A stretch of DNA of 64,000 bases from VXNF01 sp965116465 (GTDB lineage Bacteria > Actinomycetota > Acidimicrobiia > Acidimicrobiales > CATQHL01): assembly GCA_965116465.1 (NCBI GenBank), contig OZ220687.1:2542001-2606000 (forward strand), given 5' to 3'. The stretch's first letter is position 1; each line of letters starts with the position of its first letter. The translations under genes and the position numbers were made by a program. This document shows, in pieces, positions 42,586-50,750 of the stretch. Below the pieces are notes generated by a model that had not been told where the DNA came from, made no database searches, and worked only from the letters and a program-made list of their open reading frames with translations.

Positions 42586-44046
42586 GTGACTGAACGTGCC
42601 CTGATGATCCAGGGGACGGCCTCGGGGGTTGGCAAGTCGCTGCTTGTGGCGGGGCTGTGCCGGCTGCTGGCGCGCTCGGGGGTGCGGGTGGCGCCCTTCA
42701 AGCCCCAGAACATGAGCAACGCGGCGGCGGCCTGCCCCGCCGGCGGCGAGATCGGCCGGGCGCAGGCCCTGCAGGCGTTCGCCTGCGGCATCGAGCCGAC
42801 CGTGGACATGAACCCGGTGCTCGTGAAGCCCGAGGCCGACCACACAGCTCAGCTCATCGTGTCGGGCGAGGTGCGTGGCAGGCTCGACGCGGCACGATTC
42901 CGGGAGGACCGCCAACCGCTGCTGCCTGAGGTCCTCGCCGCATTCGAGCGTCTGGCCGGCAGCTACGACTTCATCGTGGTGGAGGGCGCCGGCTCGCCCG
43001 CCGAACCGAACCTGCGGGCCGGTGACATCGCCAACATGGGATTTGCCCGGGAGGTATCGCTGCCGGTCTGGCTGGTGGCCGACATCGACCGCGGCGGATC
43101 CTTCGCGGCGCTTCTGGGCACGGTGGAGGCGCTGGAGCCCGCCGATCGGAGGCTTGTGGAGGCGTTGCTGGTGAACCGCTTCCGGGGCGAGGCGGCCCTG
43201 CTCGACGAGGCCTTCGTCTGGTTGGCCGAGCGAACGGGGCTGCCGGTCCTGGGAGCCGTCCCGTACCTGCCCGACCTGCTGCTGCCCGAGGAGGACGCCC
43301 CCTACGCCCTCATGGAGGGCCGGATCGGGACCGCGACGGACGAAGCGAACCGGCTTCGGGTGGGCGCCGTCCACTACCCGCGCGCCTCCAACATCGCGGA
43401 TGTGGACCCGTTGGTGGCCGACCCGGCCGTGGAGTTCACGTGGCTGCGCGACCCGGCCGAGCTTGTCGGGCTCGACCTGGTGATCCTGCCGGGCTCCAAG
43501 GCCGTCGCCGCCGATCTCAACTGGCTGCGAGAGCGCGGTTGGGTGCCGGCGCTGGAGCGGCACCTGCGCTACGGCGGCCGGGTGCTCGGAATCTGCGGCG
43601 GCCTCCAGATGCTGGGCCGGCGCATCCTGGATCCTGGCGAGATCGAGGGTCCGGCCGAGACCCCTGGACTCGGCTGGTTGGACTTCGAGACTGAGATCCA
43701 GCCGCAGAAGCTGGTGCGGCAGGTCACCGGCCGAGCGACCTGGCCGGAGGCTGTTGAGTTCTCCGGCTACGAGATCCGCCACGGAAACAGCGAGGCCGAT
43801 CCCGTCATCCACCCGTTCAGCGCTCGCTCAGCCGACGGGCAGATCCTCGGTACCTACATCCACGGCCTCTTGGACCGAGCCGACTTCCGCCGCGCCTTCC
43901 TGCAGCACTGGCTCGCCTGGGACTCCGATCACGCCGAGGACCAAACCACCCGCTGGCACCGCGACCTCGACCGTCTCGCCGACACCCTCCGCGACCACCT
44001 CGACCTGACGTATCTTGAGAAACGCGTCGGCGAGGCGGTACTTTGA
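42586..44046 (+). CDS. cobQ: Adenosylcobyric acid synthase (CobQ)
   Basis: A 486-residue, full-length cobyric acid synthase, which amidates four carboxylates of adenosylcobyrinic a,c-diamide with glutamine and ATP. The N-terminal P-loop-like ATPase start (IQGTASGVGKSLLVAGLCRLL) and FKPQNMSNAA are diagnostic. The C-terminal glutamine amidotransferase has its nucleophile Cys337 in GICGGLQMLG, and HGLL near the end provides the His region. It starts at GTG 42586. No other cobalamin gene or cobalamin riboswitch is visible nearby. Confidence 0.96.
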   Translation: MTERALMIQGTASGVGKSLLVAGLCRLLARSGVRVAPFKPQNMSNAAAACPAGGEIGRAQALQAFACGIEPTVDMNPVLVKPEADHTAQLIVSGEVRGRLDAARFREDRQPLLPEVLAAFERLAGSYDFIVVEGAGSPAEPNLRAGDIANMGFAREVSLPVWLVADIDRGGSFAALLGTVEALEPADRRLVEALLVNRFRGEAALLDEAFVWLAERTGLPVLGAVPYLPDLLLPEEDAPYALMEGRIGTATDEANRLRVGAVHYPRASNIADVDPLVADPAVEFTWLRDPAELVGLDLVILPGSKAVAADLNWLRERGWVPALERHLRYGGRVLGICGGLQMLGRRILDPGEIEGPAETPGLGWLDFETEIQPQKLVRQVTGRATWPEAVEFSGYEIRHGNSEADPVIHPFSARSADGQILGTYIHGLLDRADFRRAFLQHWLAWDSDHAEDQTTRWHRDLDRLADTLRDHLDLTYLEKRVGEAVL

Positions 44047-44077
44047 GCGGCTGGGCCGTGGAGGGAAGGAGCGACAG

Positions 44078-44620
44078 GTGGAGCAGGTGATTCTCTACAG
44101 CTTGAACACCGAGGCGCGGACGCCCACTTGACAGGAGTGCTGCCGCGTTCGGGACTTCCTGAACGAGCATTCCGTCGAGTTCGACGACCGCAACATCCGC
44201 CAGAGCACCGGTGCCCGTGACGAGTTGCTGGCACTGACCGGGGACCTCGTCGTGCCGACGCTCGTCGCCGGCGACCGCCAGGTGGTGGGGTTCGATGCGG
44301 CAGCACTTGCGGAGATCGCGGGGCTCCAGCTGCCGGACGGGCCGGCGCAGAGCGCGGCGACCGCTGCAGGCCCCCCGGGGAACTCCCTCGAGGCAGATCA
44401 GGGTCGGCGGGTCATCGCCTCCGGCGACACCCTTGCCGACGACCTGCAGAGCCTCCTGGGCCGCATCAACGCGGAGCTCGACTACAACGTCGCCAAGGGC
44501 GGCACGCCGTTCCGCCAGGGGATGCACGACGGCCTTCGTTTCGCCCAGGACGCCGTGGCGGACCTGCTGACACGCCACGGCCACCCCGCCGAGGTCGAGC
44601 CCAGAGACTGGGACTTCTGA
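44078..44620 (+). CDS. Candidate selenocysteine glutaredoxin-like protein (in-frame UGA)
   Basis: The reading frame from GTG 44078, 6 nt behind AAGGAG, runs to 44620 (180 residues) with a single in-frame TGA at 44129-44131 (codon 18). Around it the product reads LYSLNTEARTPT-U-QECCRVRDFL, so the TGA falls on the first Cys of the glutaredoxin CxxC motif (here UxxC, with Cys21 second). The fold then continues with the cis-Pro block VVPTLVAG and GFDAAAL. After about residue 85 a linker leads to a helical tail with NVAKGGTPFRQGM. A hairpin suited to selenocysteine insertion follows the TGA. The likely role is thiol-disulfide or selenol redox chemistry in the cytoplasm. If UGA is not recoded, the gene is broken and only a 17-residue peptide is made. 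Confidence 0.7.
44135..44172 (+). promoter_or_regulatory. SECIS-like hairpin after the in-frame UGA
   Basis: A lower stem of 7 bp (44135-44141 with 44166-44172, one G-U), a 4-nt 5' bulge (44142-44145), an upper stem of 8 bp (44146-44153 with 44158-44165, one G-U) and an ACUU loop at 44154-44157. The apical loop begins 22 nt after the UGA, inside the spacing known for bacterial SECIS elements bound by SelB. If the last G-C pair opens, the loop starts with G, as is usual. Confidence 0.6.
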
Positions 44621-44711
44621 GGCTCGGTCAGGCGCAGTACCCGGGGCTTGTCGTCGGTTGCGACGGCGTCGCCGGACCGCCCGGCCGCTTGCGACCGGTG
44701 TCCTGACCCGG

Positions 44712-45155
44712 TCAGCGCACGAGGCGGGCGATCGCCTCGGCTGCGGTGGGATACTGCGCCGTCAGCTCCTCGAGGTTGCCGAGTTCGAACCCCTCCTCGT
44801 GGTAGGGCGGCGCCATGGTGGTGCCCATCAGCGCCCACGCGCCGCTGGTGGAGGCGCCCATCCAGACGCCGGCCGGAACGGTCACGCACGGCCGCTGGCC
44901 ACCCTCCAGGTCCTTGCCGAGGACGGGCGTGGTGACGCCGCCGTCGGGGTGCAGCAGCAGCATCTCCACCGCGGCACCGGCGTAGTGGTGCCAGAGTTCC
45001 GCAGCGTCCACCCGGTGCATGGCCGAGAAGTCCCCCGGCACGACCAGGTAGTAGATCGCCGAACCGTGCGCGTCGCGCCACGTCTCGGCGAAGTACCCGC
45101 CCTCCGCCGGCAGCGACTCGAGGCCGAGCAGTTCTATGACGTCTGAGGTCCTCAT
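44712..45155 (-). CDS. Cupin-fold protein of the DUF985 family
   Basis: A 147-residue single-domain cupin. It opens MRTSDVIELLGLESLPAEGG and contains YFAETW, SAIYYLV, HRVDAAELWHHYAGA and the C-terminal FELGNLEEL, all typical of DUF985 proteins. The start at 45155 fits the family start; the frame extension upstream is not similar. The biochemical function is unknown; sugar-isomerase-like or metal-dependent activity has been suggested for the fold. It is convergent with the glutaredoxin-like gene, with no sign of a shared operon. Confidence 0.85.
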   Translation of the reverse strand: MRTSDVIELLGLESLPAEGGYFAETWRDAHGSAIYYLVVPGDFSAMHRVDAAELWHHYAGAAVEMLLLHPDGGVTTPVLGKDLEGGQRPCVTVPAGVWMGASTSGAWALMGTTMAPPYHEEGFELGNLEELTAQYPTAAEAIARLVR

Positions 45156-45251
45156 CGAATCAACCCTAAGTCCGCCAGATCGTCGGCGCGCCGAGCTGCA
45201 GATCTGGGTCACGCTCCGCCTGGCACGCTTCCGGCGGGTCGAACCATTGGG

Positions 45252-46739
45252 CTACCGGGTGCACTCGTGGCGCCGCAGATTCTCCGTTCGCCGAGCGAAG
45301 CCGCTCGGTCCGTCGTCATTATGGGAGCGCACCATCAGGGTGGCGTCGTGTCGCCCCCCGAACACGTAGCTGAAGTACCTGTCGATGGTCAAGGACGTCT
45401 CCGTCGTCGGGTGCCAGCGGAATGACTGAGGGCGAGCACCCGCGTCCGTGCGGCGCCAGCGTGCCTGGACGAGGTAGCCGGTGACGTCCGAACCGCCGGG
45501 CGGATCCCAAAGAAACTCCACGCGTTCGGGTTGTCCCGCCTCGTCGCAGAACACGAGCAGGCGGAGGTTCCGCGGCCTGCCGGGTGCCCCCTCGAAGGAG
45601 AATTCGACAGTGGCGGGCCGTCCGGTCCCGCGGCTGTTGACCGCGGCCACGGAGAAGTATCGGACACGGCCTTCGGGGAGTCTCTCGATTGTGAAGTCCG
45701 CCGCGTGGCGACCCTCGGGTCGGGCGGGCGCGATGGTCCAGGTGGCTCGCCCGTTCCGAACGTCGGTGTAGCTGACCCGATAGCTCGTCACCCGGTCGCC
45801 GCCGTCGTCCGCCGGGGGCGACCAGTAGACGTACACCTGGCCTGCTGCGCCGTCCCACTCGGCCTGCACGTCCTGGGGAGCGCCGGGGGAGGTGACGCCC
45901 CTGCTCGGAGCCGCGCGCTCGTCGCAGGAGTCGTGGCGGACCGCGGGGTCCCATCCTTTGGAGGATGCGTAGCGCGGTCGATAGATGAACTGCGCGCTTG
46001 CCGCGTCGCTGATGCCTGTCGGGGTCAGCGTCCGGACAGACCACTCGTACAGCACCGACTGCTGGATGTCGACGCCGAGGAACGAGGTGCCGGTAACGGT
46101 GACATCGAGGTGCGGATCGGGCATTGACGGGACGAACTCGAACAAGAGAGCGCGCTCGCGGGTCACCGCATAGCCGAGGATCGCGGGTCCACCGGTATCC
46201 GCGGGATCCCACGCCAGTCGCACACTGTGGATACCCCCTGACCGATCGCAGATGACCGCGTCGACGTGCAGGAGTCGCGGCGCCCCGACGGTTGGAGTCT
46301 CGAAGGAGGACGAGTACAGCCAGCGCCCCTCGGATGCGGTGGCGTACGGGAAGAACCGGGACCGCGGCAGCCAAACGGACCTGTCGGGCAACTCCAACCC
46401 GAACTCCACCTTCCCTGATGACACGAGTCTCGCCTGGATGCGGATCGTCCTCCCGTGGCTCAACTCGTACGGTGACGAATACAGCCAGCGATCCTCCAGT
46501 GCGCTGCCATAGGGGAAGAACCGCAGGCGGGGAAGCCATTCTCGCTCGCCGTCCAACTCCAGTCCGAACTCGACGCTGCCGGACGTGTGGAGCCGGGCCT
46601 GGATGCGTATTCGGGAGAGACTCTCCGACACCTCCTGCGTTATGGCCGGCTCCTCAGGGGGCTCCTGAGCCGAGGTCGTGGTTGTTGCGAAGAGGCTTGC
46701 CGCGAGCACCAGCAGGGCCGCCGGGCCGAATCGCCCCAC
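45252..46739 (-). CDS. Secreted FN3 protein with N-terminal RIQAR-type repeats
   Basis: A 495-residue exported protein. From the GTG at 46739 it begins with a Sec-type signal (GRFGPAALLVLAASLFATT, cleavage near TSAQ). Two 50-residue repeats follow, with the pattern RIQARLxxSGxVEFGLEL, WLPRxRFFPY and RWLYSSxxE. Then come several FN3 domains (about residues 145-495), with VRLAWDPADTGGPAI and EFLWDPPGGSDVTGYLVQA as strands. The start choice is tentative, with only a weak GAGG upstream. It lacks a visible anchor. It is a paralogue of the upstream gene's product; a surface or matrix role is likely and no catalytic motif is visible. Confidence 0.78.
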   Translation of the reverse strand: MGRFGPAALLVLAASLFATTTTSAQEPPEEPAITQEVSESLSRIRIQARLHTSGSVEFGLELDGEREWLPRLRFFPYGSALEDRWLYSSPYELSHGRTIRIQARLVSSGKVEFGLELPDRSVWLPRSRFFPYATASEGRWLYSSSFETPTVGAPRLLHVDAVICDRSGGIHSVRLAWDPADTGGPAILGYAVTRERALLFEFVPSMPDPHLDVTVTGTSFLGVDIQQSVLYEWSVRTLTPTGISDAASAQFIYRPRYASSKGWDPAVRHDSCDERAAPSRGVTSPGAPQDVQAEWDGAAGQVYVYWSPPADDGGDRVTSYRVSYTDVRNGRATWTIAPARPEGRHAADFTIERLPEGRVRYFSVAAVNSRGTGRPATVEFSFEGAPGRPRNLRLLVFCDEAGQPERVEFLWDPPGGSDVTGYLVQARWRRTDAGARPQSFRWHPTTETSLTIDRYFSYVFGGRHDATLMVRSHNDDGPSGFARRTENLRRHECTR

Positions 46740-46833
46740 GAGCAGCCTCAGCAGCGCCCGGTCAGCGCCCGGCTCGCTTGACGTGCAAGCGGATCGGCAG
46801 GGTGCCGTCTGGCTGCGGAGAGCCAGAGAGTCC

Positions 46834-47982
46834 TCAGAACCTGAAGTCGACCGTCGCCCACGGCCCCCGTCCGTGGCTGTTAATTGCGCGCACCCAGTAG
46901 GTGTACGACCCGGCCGTTGCGCCGCCAAGCCTGAACGGATAGACGGGGGACTCGCGCCCCGGGTTGATCCTCCCGTACCCCACGTTGGAGGCGCCGAGCG
47001 GAGAGCTTCCGATCTCGTAGCTCGTGATCGGGTCGCCGCCGTCGTTTGGTGCTGACCACGTCAGGATGACGGCGTCGCGGGCGCCGTTGAGCCTTGCCCG
47101 CAGATTCTGCGGGGCACCCGGCGGAGCGGCTCCTGGAAGCGGCGTTGCGTATTCGTCGCAGTCGGGCCACCGCCGATCGCCCCAATCGCCCCACGGCTCG
47201 GTGCCTCTGAAGAAGCTGGGTTTGAAGATGAGTTGGACCGAGGCAACGGCACCTCTACCCGCTCTGTTCAATGCCCGGACCGACCATTCGTGGAGTTCGT
47301 TCATCTGGACATCCGCGCCGGTGTATGTGGTACCTGGCACGAGATCGTCCGAGCCCGGGTCGGTGTGCACCGGTGTGTAACGCCACTCCGAAGCCCGCAG
47401 GCGAGTCACCTCGTAGGCAGTGATGCGCGTACCGCCGCTGCGGGCCGGCGGGTCCCACGACAGCCGAACGCTGTGCGGACCTCCCGCAACGTCGCAGACA
47501 ACTGCTGTTACGCGGAGGTTCCGCGGTGCGCTGGCCGGTTGGCCGATCTCGTCGAGCAGCGAGAAGCGCGAGGAGAAGAGCCAGCGTCCGACCTCGACGG
47601 TCTCGTAGGGGAAGAAGCGTGCGCGCGGCAGCCACACCTGGTCGCCGTCCACCTGGAGTCCGAATTCGAGTCGGCCATCGACGAGCAGCCGGGCCTGGAT
47701 CCGCACCTGCGTGCCGTCACGCATCGCGTACGGCGAGGCGAACAGCCACTGGCCCACGTTCGCGGTGGCATAGGGGAACAGGCGCACCCGCGGCAGCCAT
47801 TCGCTGTCACCGTCGATTTCCAGCCCGAACTCGACCTTGCCCGATTCCACCTTGCGCGCCTGGATGCGCACCGAGGTGGCGGGAGTGTCGGACGACTCGG
47901 CGTCCTGCGCGACCGCTGGTGAGGCGACCAGCGCACTCGCGGCGATGACAACGGCGGCAAGCGCGCCAATCCGACGGATCAT
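46834..47982 (-). CDS. Secreted FN3 protein with N-terminal RIQAR-type repeats (paralogue)
   Basis: A 382-residue exported protein with signal peptide IGALAAVVIAASALVASPA and cleavage near AVAQ. Two repeats at about residues 37-132 contain RIQARKVESGKVEFGLEI, EWLPRVRLFPYATA and GQWLFASPY, the same domain as in the downstream paralogue. FN3 domains follow to the end (VRLSWDPPARSGGTRITAYE, AVILTWSAPNDGGDPITSYE). It lies 95 bp upstream of its paralogue on the same strand, so the pair probably arose by tandem duplication. I do not recognise the repeat domain. Confidence 0.82.
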   Translation of the reverse strand: MIRRIGALAAVVIAASALVASPAVAQDAESSDTPATSVRIQARKVESGKVEFGLEIDGDSEWLPRVRLFPYATANVGQWLFASPYAMRDGTQVRIQARLLVDGRLEFGLQVDGDQVWLPRARFFPYETVEVGRWLFSSRFSLLDEIGQPASAPRNLRVTAVVCDVAGGPHSVRLSWDPPARSGGTRITAYEVTRLRASEWRYTPVHTDPGSDDLVPGTTYTGADVQMNELHEWSVRALNRAGRGAVASVQLIFKPSFFRGTEPWGDWGDRRWPDCDEYATPLPGAAPPGAPQNLRARLNGARDAVILTWSAPNDGGDPITSYEIGSSPLGASNVGYGRINPGRESPVYPFRLGGATAGSYTYWVRAINSHGRGPWATVDFRF

Positions 47983-48060
47983 GTTCGTCTCCCCTCCGAA
48001 GATGATCGTGCGCTCAGATGCTAGTCAGCGAGCTCGGAGCCGGCGCCTGCCGGACAGCGG

Positions 48061-49074
48061 TCAGATGCCGCCGATGGGGCCAAGGGCTCGGCGGTAGGCG
48101 AGAGCGGCGGCGTCGGGGCCGCGCAGGTGGAGTTCCTCGGTGAGGCGGACCGGTAGCGGCACGGGGCGCTGGCTCTCCACGATCCGGCGGTCGCCCTCCA
48201 TGATCTCGTGGGTGAACCCGTGGAATCCGGTTCTGTCGACGCCGAGGTCGTAGTTGCGCGACAGCCAGAGGAACAACTCGTTGGTGTTCTCGGTGGTGGG
48301 CCGGCACGCCATCGACACCACGGTGCTCTGGCCGTCGGGGGTGCCCTTGCGCAGGTGAACGGTGAAGGGCAGCCACAGGAAGTACTCCCAGTGCACCTCG
48401 GTGCCGCTGGGCGAGTGCACCCCGCCCGGCTCGAGCGCCTTGTAGCTGACGTAGAAGCCGAAGTCGGTCTCGGTCACGTCGCAGTTGCCGACCACGGTGC
48501 GGTCCCGGCTGCCCAGCAGGCCGTCGTGCAAGAAGGGGAAGTGCGAGACGTCCAGGAAGTTCTCGACGGTCCGGGCCGCCGAGGCCTGCCACGAGTAGCG
48601 GTGGCTGTACCAGATCTCGACGTTGGGGTCGTCCCACTCGCCGCTCGGCCACTCGGTGATAGCCCCCACCGGGTCGGCCAGTGCCACCCACACGAGTTCG
48701 TGGCGCTCGGCGGTGGGGAAGCTGTTGACCCTGGCGCCCGACGGAATGGACGAGCCCGGCTCCAGGGCGGGGATGTTCACGCAGCGCCCCTCGCCGTCGT
48801 ACTGCCAGCCGTGGTAGGGGCACACGATGCAGCCCTCCGGGGTCGTCCAGCCCAGTGACAGGGCCGTCCCCCGGTGGATGCAGAGATCGTCCAGCACGCG
48901 GGCCTGACCGGCGTCGTCGCGGTAGGCCACCAGGTGCCGCCCCAGCAACTCGAACCCGACCGGCGCGTCGGCGGTCACCTCGGCGGATTCCAGCACCGGG
49001 TGCCAGTAGTTGGTGAGGTCGGGAGCGCGGGGCTCGATGTCGTCGAGGGTCGCAGCGGGCGCTGTCGTGGTCAT
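48061..49074 (-). CDS. Rieske [2Fe-2S] oxygenase alpha-subunit-like protein
   Basis: A 337-residue protein with an N-terminal Rieske domain: C65-x-H67 (CIHRG) and C85-x2-H88 (CPYHGW). The C-terminal region is that of aromatic-ring/O-demethylating oxygenases, with NFLDVSHFPFLHDGLLG supplying the mononuclear iron ligand region. The ATG at 49074 has GGGGAGG upstream. Such enzymes hydroxylate or demethylate substrates and need a reductase; none is adjacent. It resembles vanillate demethylase or phthalate-type oxygenases in size. The substrate is unknown. Confidence 0.92.
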   Translation of the reverse strand: MTTTAPAATLDDIEPRAPDLTNYWHPVLESAEVTADAPVGFELLGRHLVAYRDDAGQARVLDDLCIHRGTALSLGWTTPEGCIVCPYHGWQYDGEGRCVNIPALEPGSSIPSGARVNSFPTAERHELVWVALADPVGAITEWPSGEWDDPNVEIWYSHRYSWQASAARTVENFLDVSHFPFLHDGLLGSRDRTVVGNCDVTETDFGFYVSYKALEPGGVHSPSGTEVHWEYFLWLPFTVHLRKGTPDGQSTVVSMACRPTTENTNELFLWLSRNYDLGVDRTGFHGFTHEIMEGDRRIVESQRPVPLPVRLTEELHLRGPDAAALAYRRALGPIGGI

Positions 49075-49151
49075 GGTTCCTCCCCGGTCCAGGTGCTCCG
49101 AGGAGGCTGCTGACCGATCCATCGGGGGCAGTCCGGACGGTTGCACACTGG

Positions 49152-49171
49152 GTTCCGGCCTGCGCCGGAAC
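49152..49171. repeat. REP-like palindrome, copy 2
   Basis: GTTCCGGC-CTGC-GCCGGAAC, a perfect 8-bp inverted repeat closely matching the palindrome at 2505-2524, lies between the Rieske gene and the livF gene. It is likely a dispersed intergenic repeat and may close the liv operon transcript. Confidence 0.6.
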
Positions 49172-49209
49172 GACTAACGAAATGGTCGGCGGGGTTGGTT
49201 GCGGTCTCC

Positions 49210-49977
49210 TCAGTGGTGATGGTCGATCCCGAAGAACGTGGCCTGCAGCAGTTCCTCGTCCAGCATGTCCTCAGCCGGTTGCGACGACCCAAGCACGCCG
49301 GAGTTCATGACGTAGACCCTGTCCACGTGCGGCAGGCACAGCATGGGGCTCTCCTCGATGACCCAAAGCACCGACGTGCCCTGCTCGCGCACGGCGACGA
49401 TGTCGGCGATGCGCGCCTGCACGATCGACGGGGCCAGACCCGTTGTCGGCTCGTCGAGTGCGAGGAAGCGAGGCTCGGAGATCATCGCCGAGGCGATGGC
49501 GAGCATCTGGCGCTCGCCGCCGGACAGCGTGCCGGCGCGGGCTCGGCGCAAGTCCTGCAGCGCCGGGAAGGATTCCAGCATCTCGCCGATGCGCCGATGC
49601 TGGGTGCGCGTGTGCTCGTGCAGCAGGCTGACGGCGAGATTGTCGTAGACCGTGAGTTCCGGGAAGGTGCTGCCCTCCTGGGGGACGTAGGCCATCCCGA
49701 GCTTGGCACGGGCCCCCGGGGTGGTCGGGCCGAGGTCCTCTTCGCCGAAGGTCATCGTGCCGCCGCGCAACGCCAGCAGCCCGAACAGCGTCTTGAGCAG
49801 GGTCGACTTGCCGGCGCCGTTGGGACCGATCACCGCCACGATCTCCGCTGGCGCCACCTCCAGGCTGACGCCGTGGAGGATGGGCAGGTCGCCGTAGCCG
49901 GAGTCCACGTCGCGAAGCACCAGGCTCGGTGCCGGGGACCGGTCCATGGAAGTGCCGGCGGCCGCCTCGTCGCTCAC
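49210..49977 (-). CDS. livF: Branched-chain amino acid-type ABC transporter ATPase (LivF)
   Basis: A 255-residue ATPase. Walker A GPNGAGKSTLL, signature LSGGERQML and Walker B FLALDEPTTGLAP are all present, with the short length typical of LivF. The GTG overlaps the livG stop (GTGA). It is the last gene of a five-gene operon (binding protein, two permeases, two ATPases). Confidence 0.95.
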   Translation of the reverse strand: MSDEAAAGTSMDRSPAPSLVLRDVDSGYGDLPILHGVSLEVAPAEIVAVIGPNGAGKSTLLKTLFGLLALRGGTMTFGEEDLGPTTPGARAKLGMAYVPQEGSTFPELTVYDNLAVSLLHEHTRTQHRRIGEMLESFPALQDLRRARAGTLSGGERQMLAIASAMISEPRFLALDEPTTGLAPSIVQARIADIVAVREQGTSVLWVIEESPMLCLPHVDRVYVMNSGVLGSSQPAEDMLDEELLQATFFGIDHHH

Positions 49978-50750
49978 GTGTCCGCTCCCATGTACACCTG
50001 GCGCACCAGTGGGTTGGCGGCGATCTCCTCGGGGGTTCCCTCGGCGATGATCCGTCCGTTGGCCATTGTGTGCACATAGTCGGCAACGTCGAGCACGAAG
50101 GAGAGGTTGTGGTCGATGATCATGAGGGCGATACCACTGCGATGCACGTCACGGATCAGTTCGGAGAGCCGCGAGATCGCACCGGGGTTGACGCCGGCAG
50201 CGGGTTCGTCCAGAAGCAGCAGCCGGGGCTGGGCCATGAGTTGCCGCGCCAACTCGGCGAGCTTGCGGTCGCCGGCGGCCAGCTCGTCCACCGGCGTGTC
50301 GATGAGCTGATCCAGGCCCAGGTGCTCCAGGATCTCGTCGGCCCGCTGAGACAGATCGGTGGTCTCCCGGCGGCCCCGACCGGTCAGCATTCCGGTGAGC
50401 ACCGCGTGCGACGCGCCGGCCACCTGCAGGCTCTCCCAGACGGTCATGGTGGGGAAACCCACCGGCGTCTGGAAGGTGCGCACCACGCCCCGTCGCGAGA
50501 TTTCCCAGGGGGCCATCCCGGTCACCGGCCGGCCGTCGAAGGTGATGCTGCCGGCGTCGGCCCGCTCGTAGCCGGTCATGATGTTGAACAGCGTCGTCTT
50601 GCCCGCGCCGTTGGGTCCGATGAGCGCGGTGATGCGATCGGGGTAGAGGTCGAGGGACACGTCGTGCACCGCCACGTTGCCCCCGAAGGCCTTGTACAGA
50701 CCGTGGGTGCTCAGCAGGGCGCCGCTGCCGTTGGTCTCCGGTGCGGTCAT
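49974..50750 (-). CDS. livG: Branched-chain amino acid-type ABC transporter ATPase (LivG)
   Basis: A 258-residue ATPase with Walker A GPNGAGKTTLFN, the LivG-specific RTFQTPVGFPTMTV Q-loop region, DRKLAELARQLMAQP as a degenerate signature and LLLLDEPAAGVNP as Walker B. The ATG at 50750 overlaps the upstream permease stop (ATGA). It pairs with LivF. Confidence 0.95.
   Translation of the reverse strand: MTAPETNGSGALLSTHGLYKAFGGNVAVHDVSLDLYPDRITALIGPNGAGKTTLFNIMTGYERADAGSITFDGRPVTGMAPWEISRRGVVRTFQTPVGFPTMTVWESLQVAGASHAVLTGMLTGRGRRETTDLSQRADEILEHLGLDQLIDTPVDELAAGDRKLAELARQLMAQPRLLLLDEPAAGVNPGAISRLSELIRDVHRSGIALMIIDHNLSFVLDVADYVHTMANGRIIAEGTPEEIAANPLVRQVYMGADT

Noticed and set aside
44078..44131. 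Treating the TGA at 44129 as an ordinary stop in a dead gene
   Set aside because: The ribosome site, the intact downstream frame, the exact alignment with the catalytic Cys and the hairpin all favour recoding. It is kept as the alternative until Sec machinery is confirmed.
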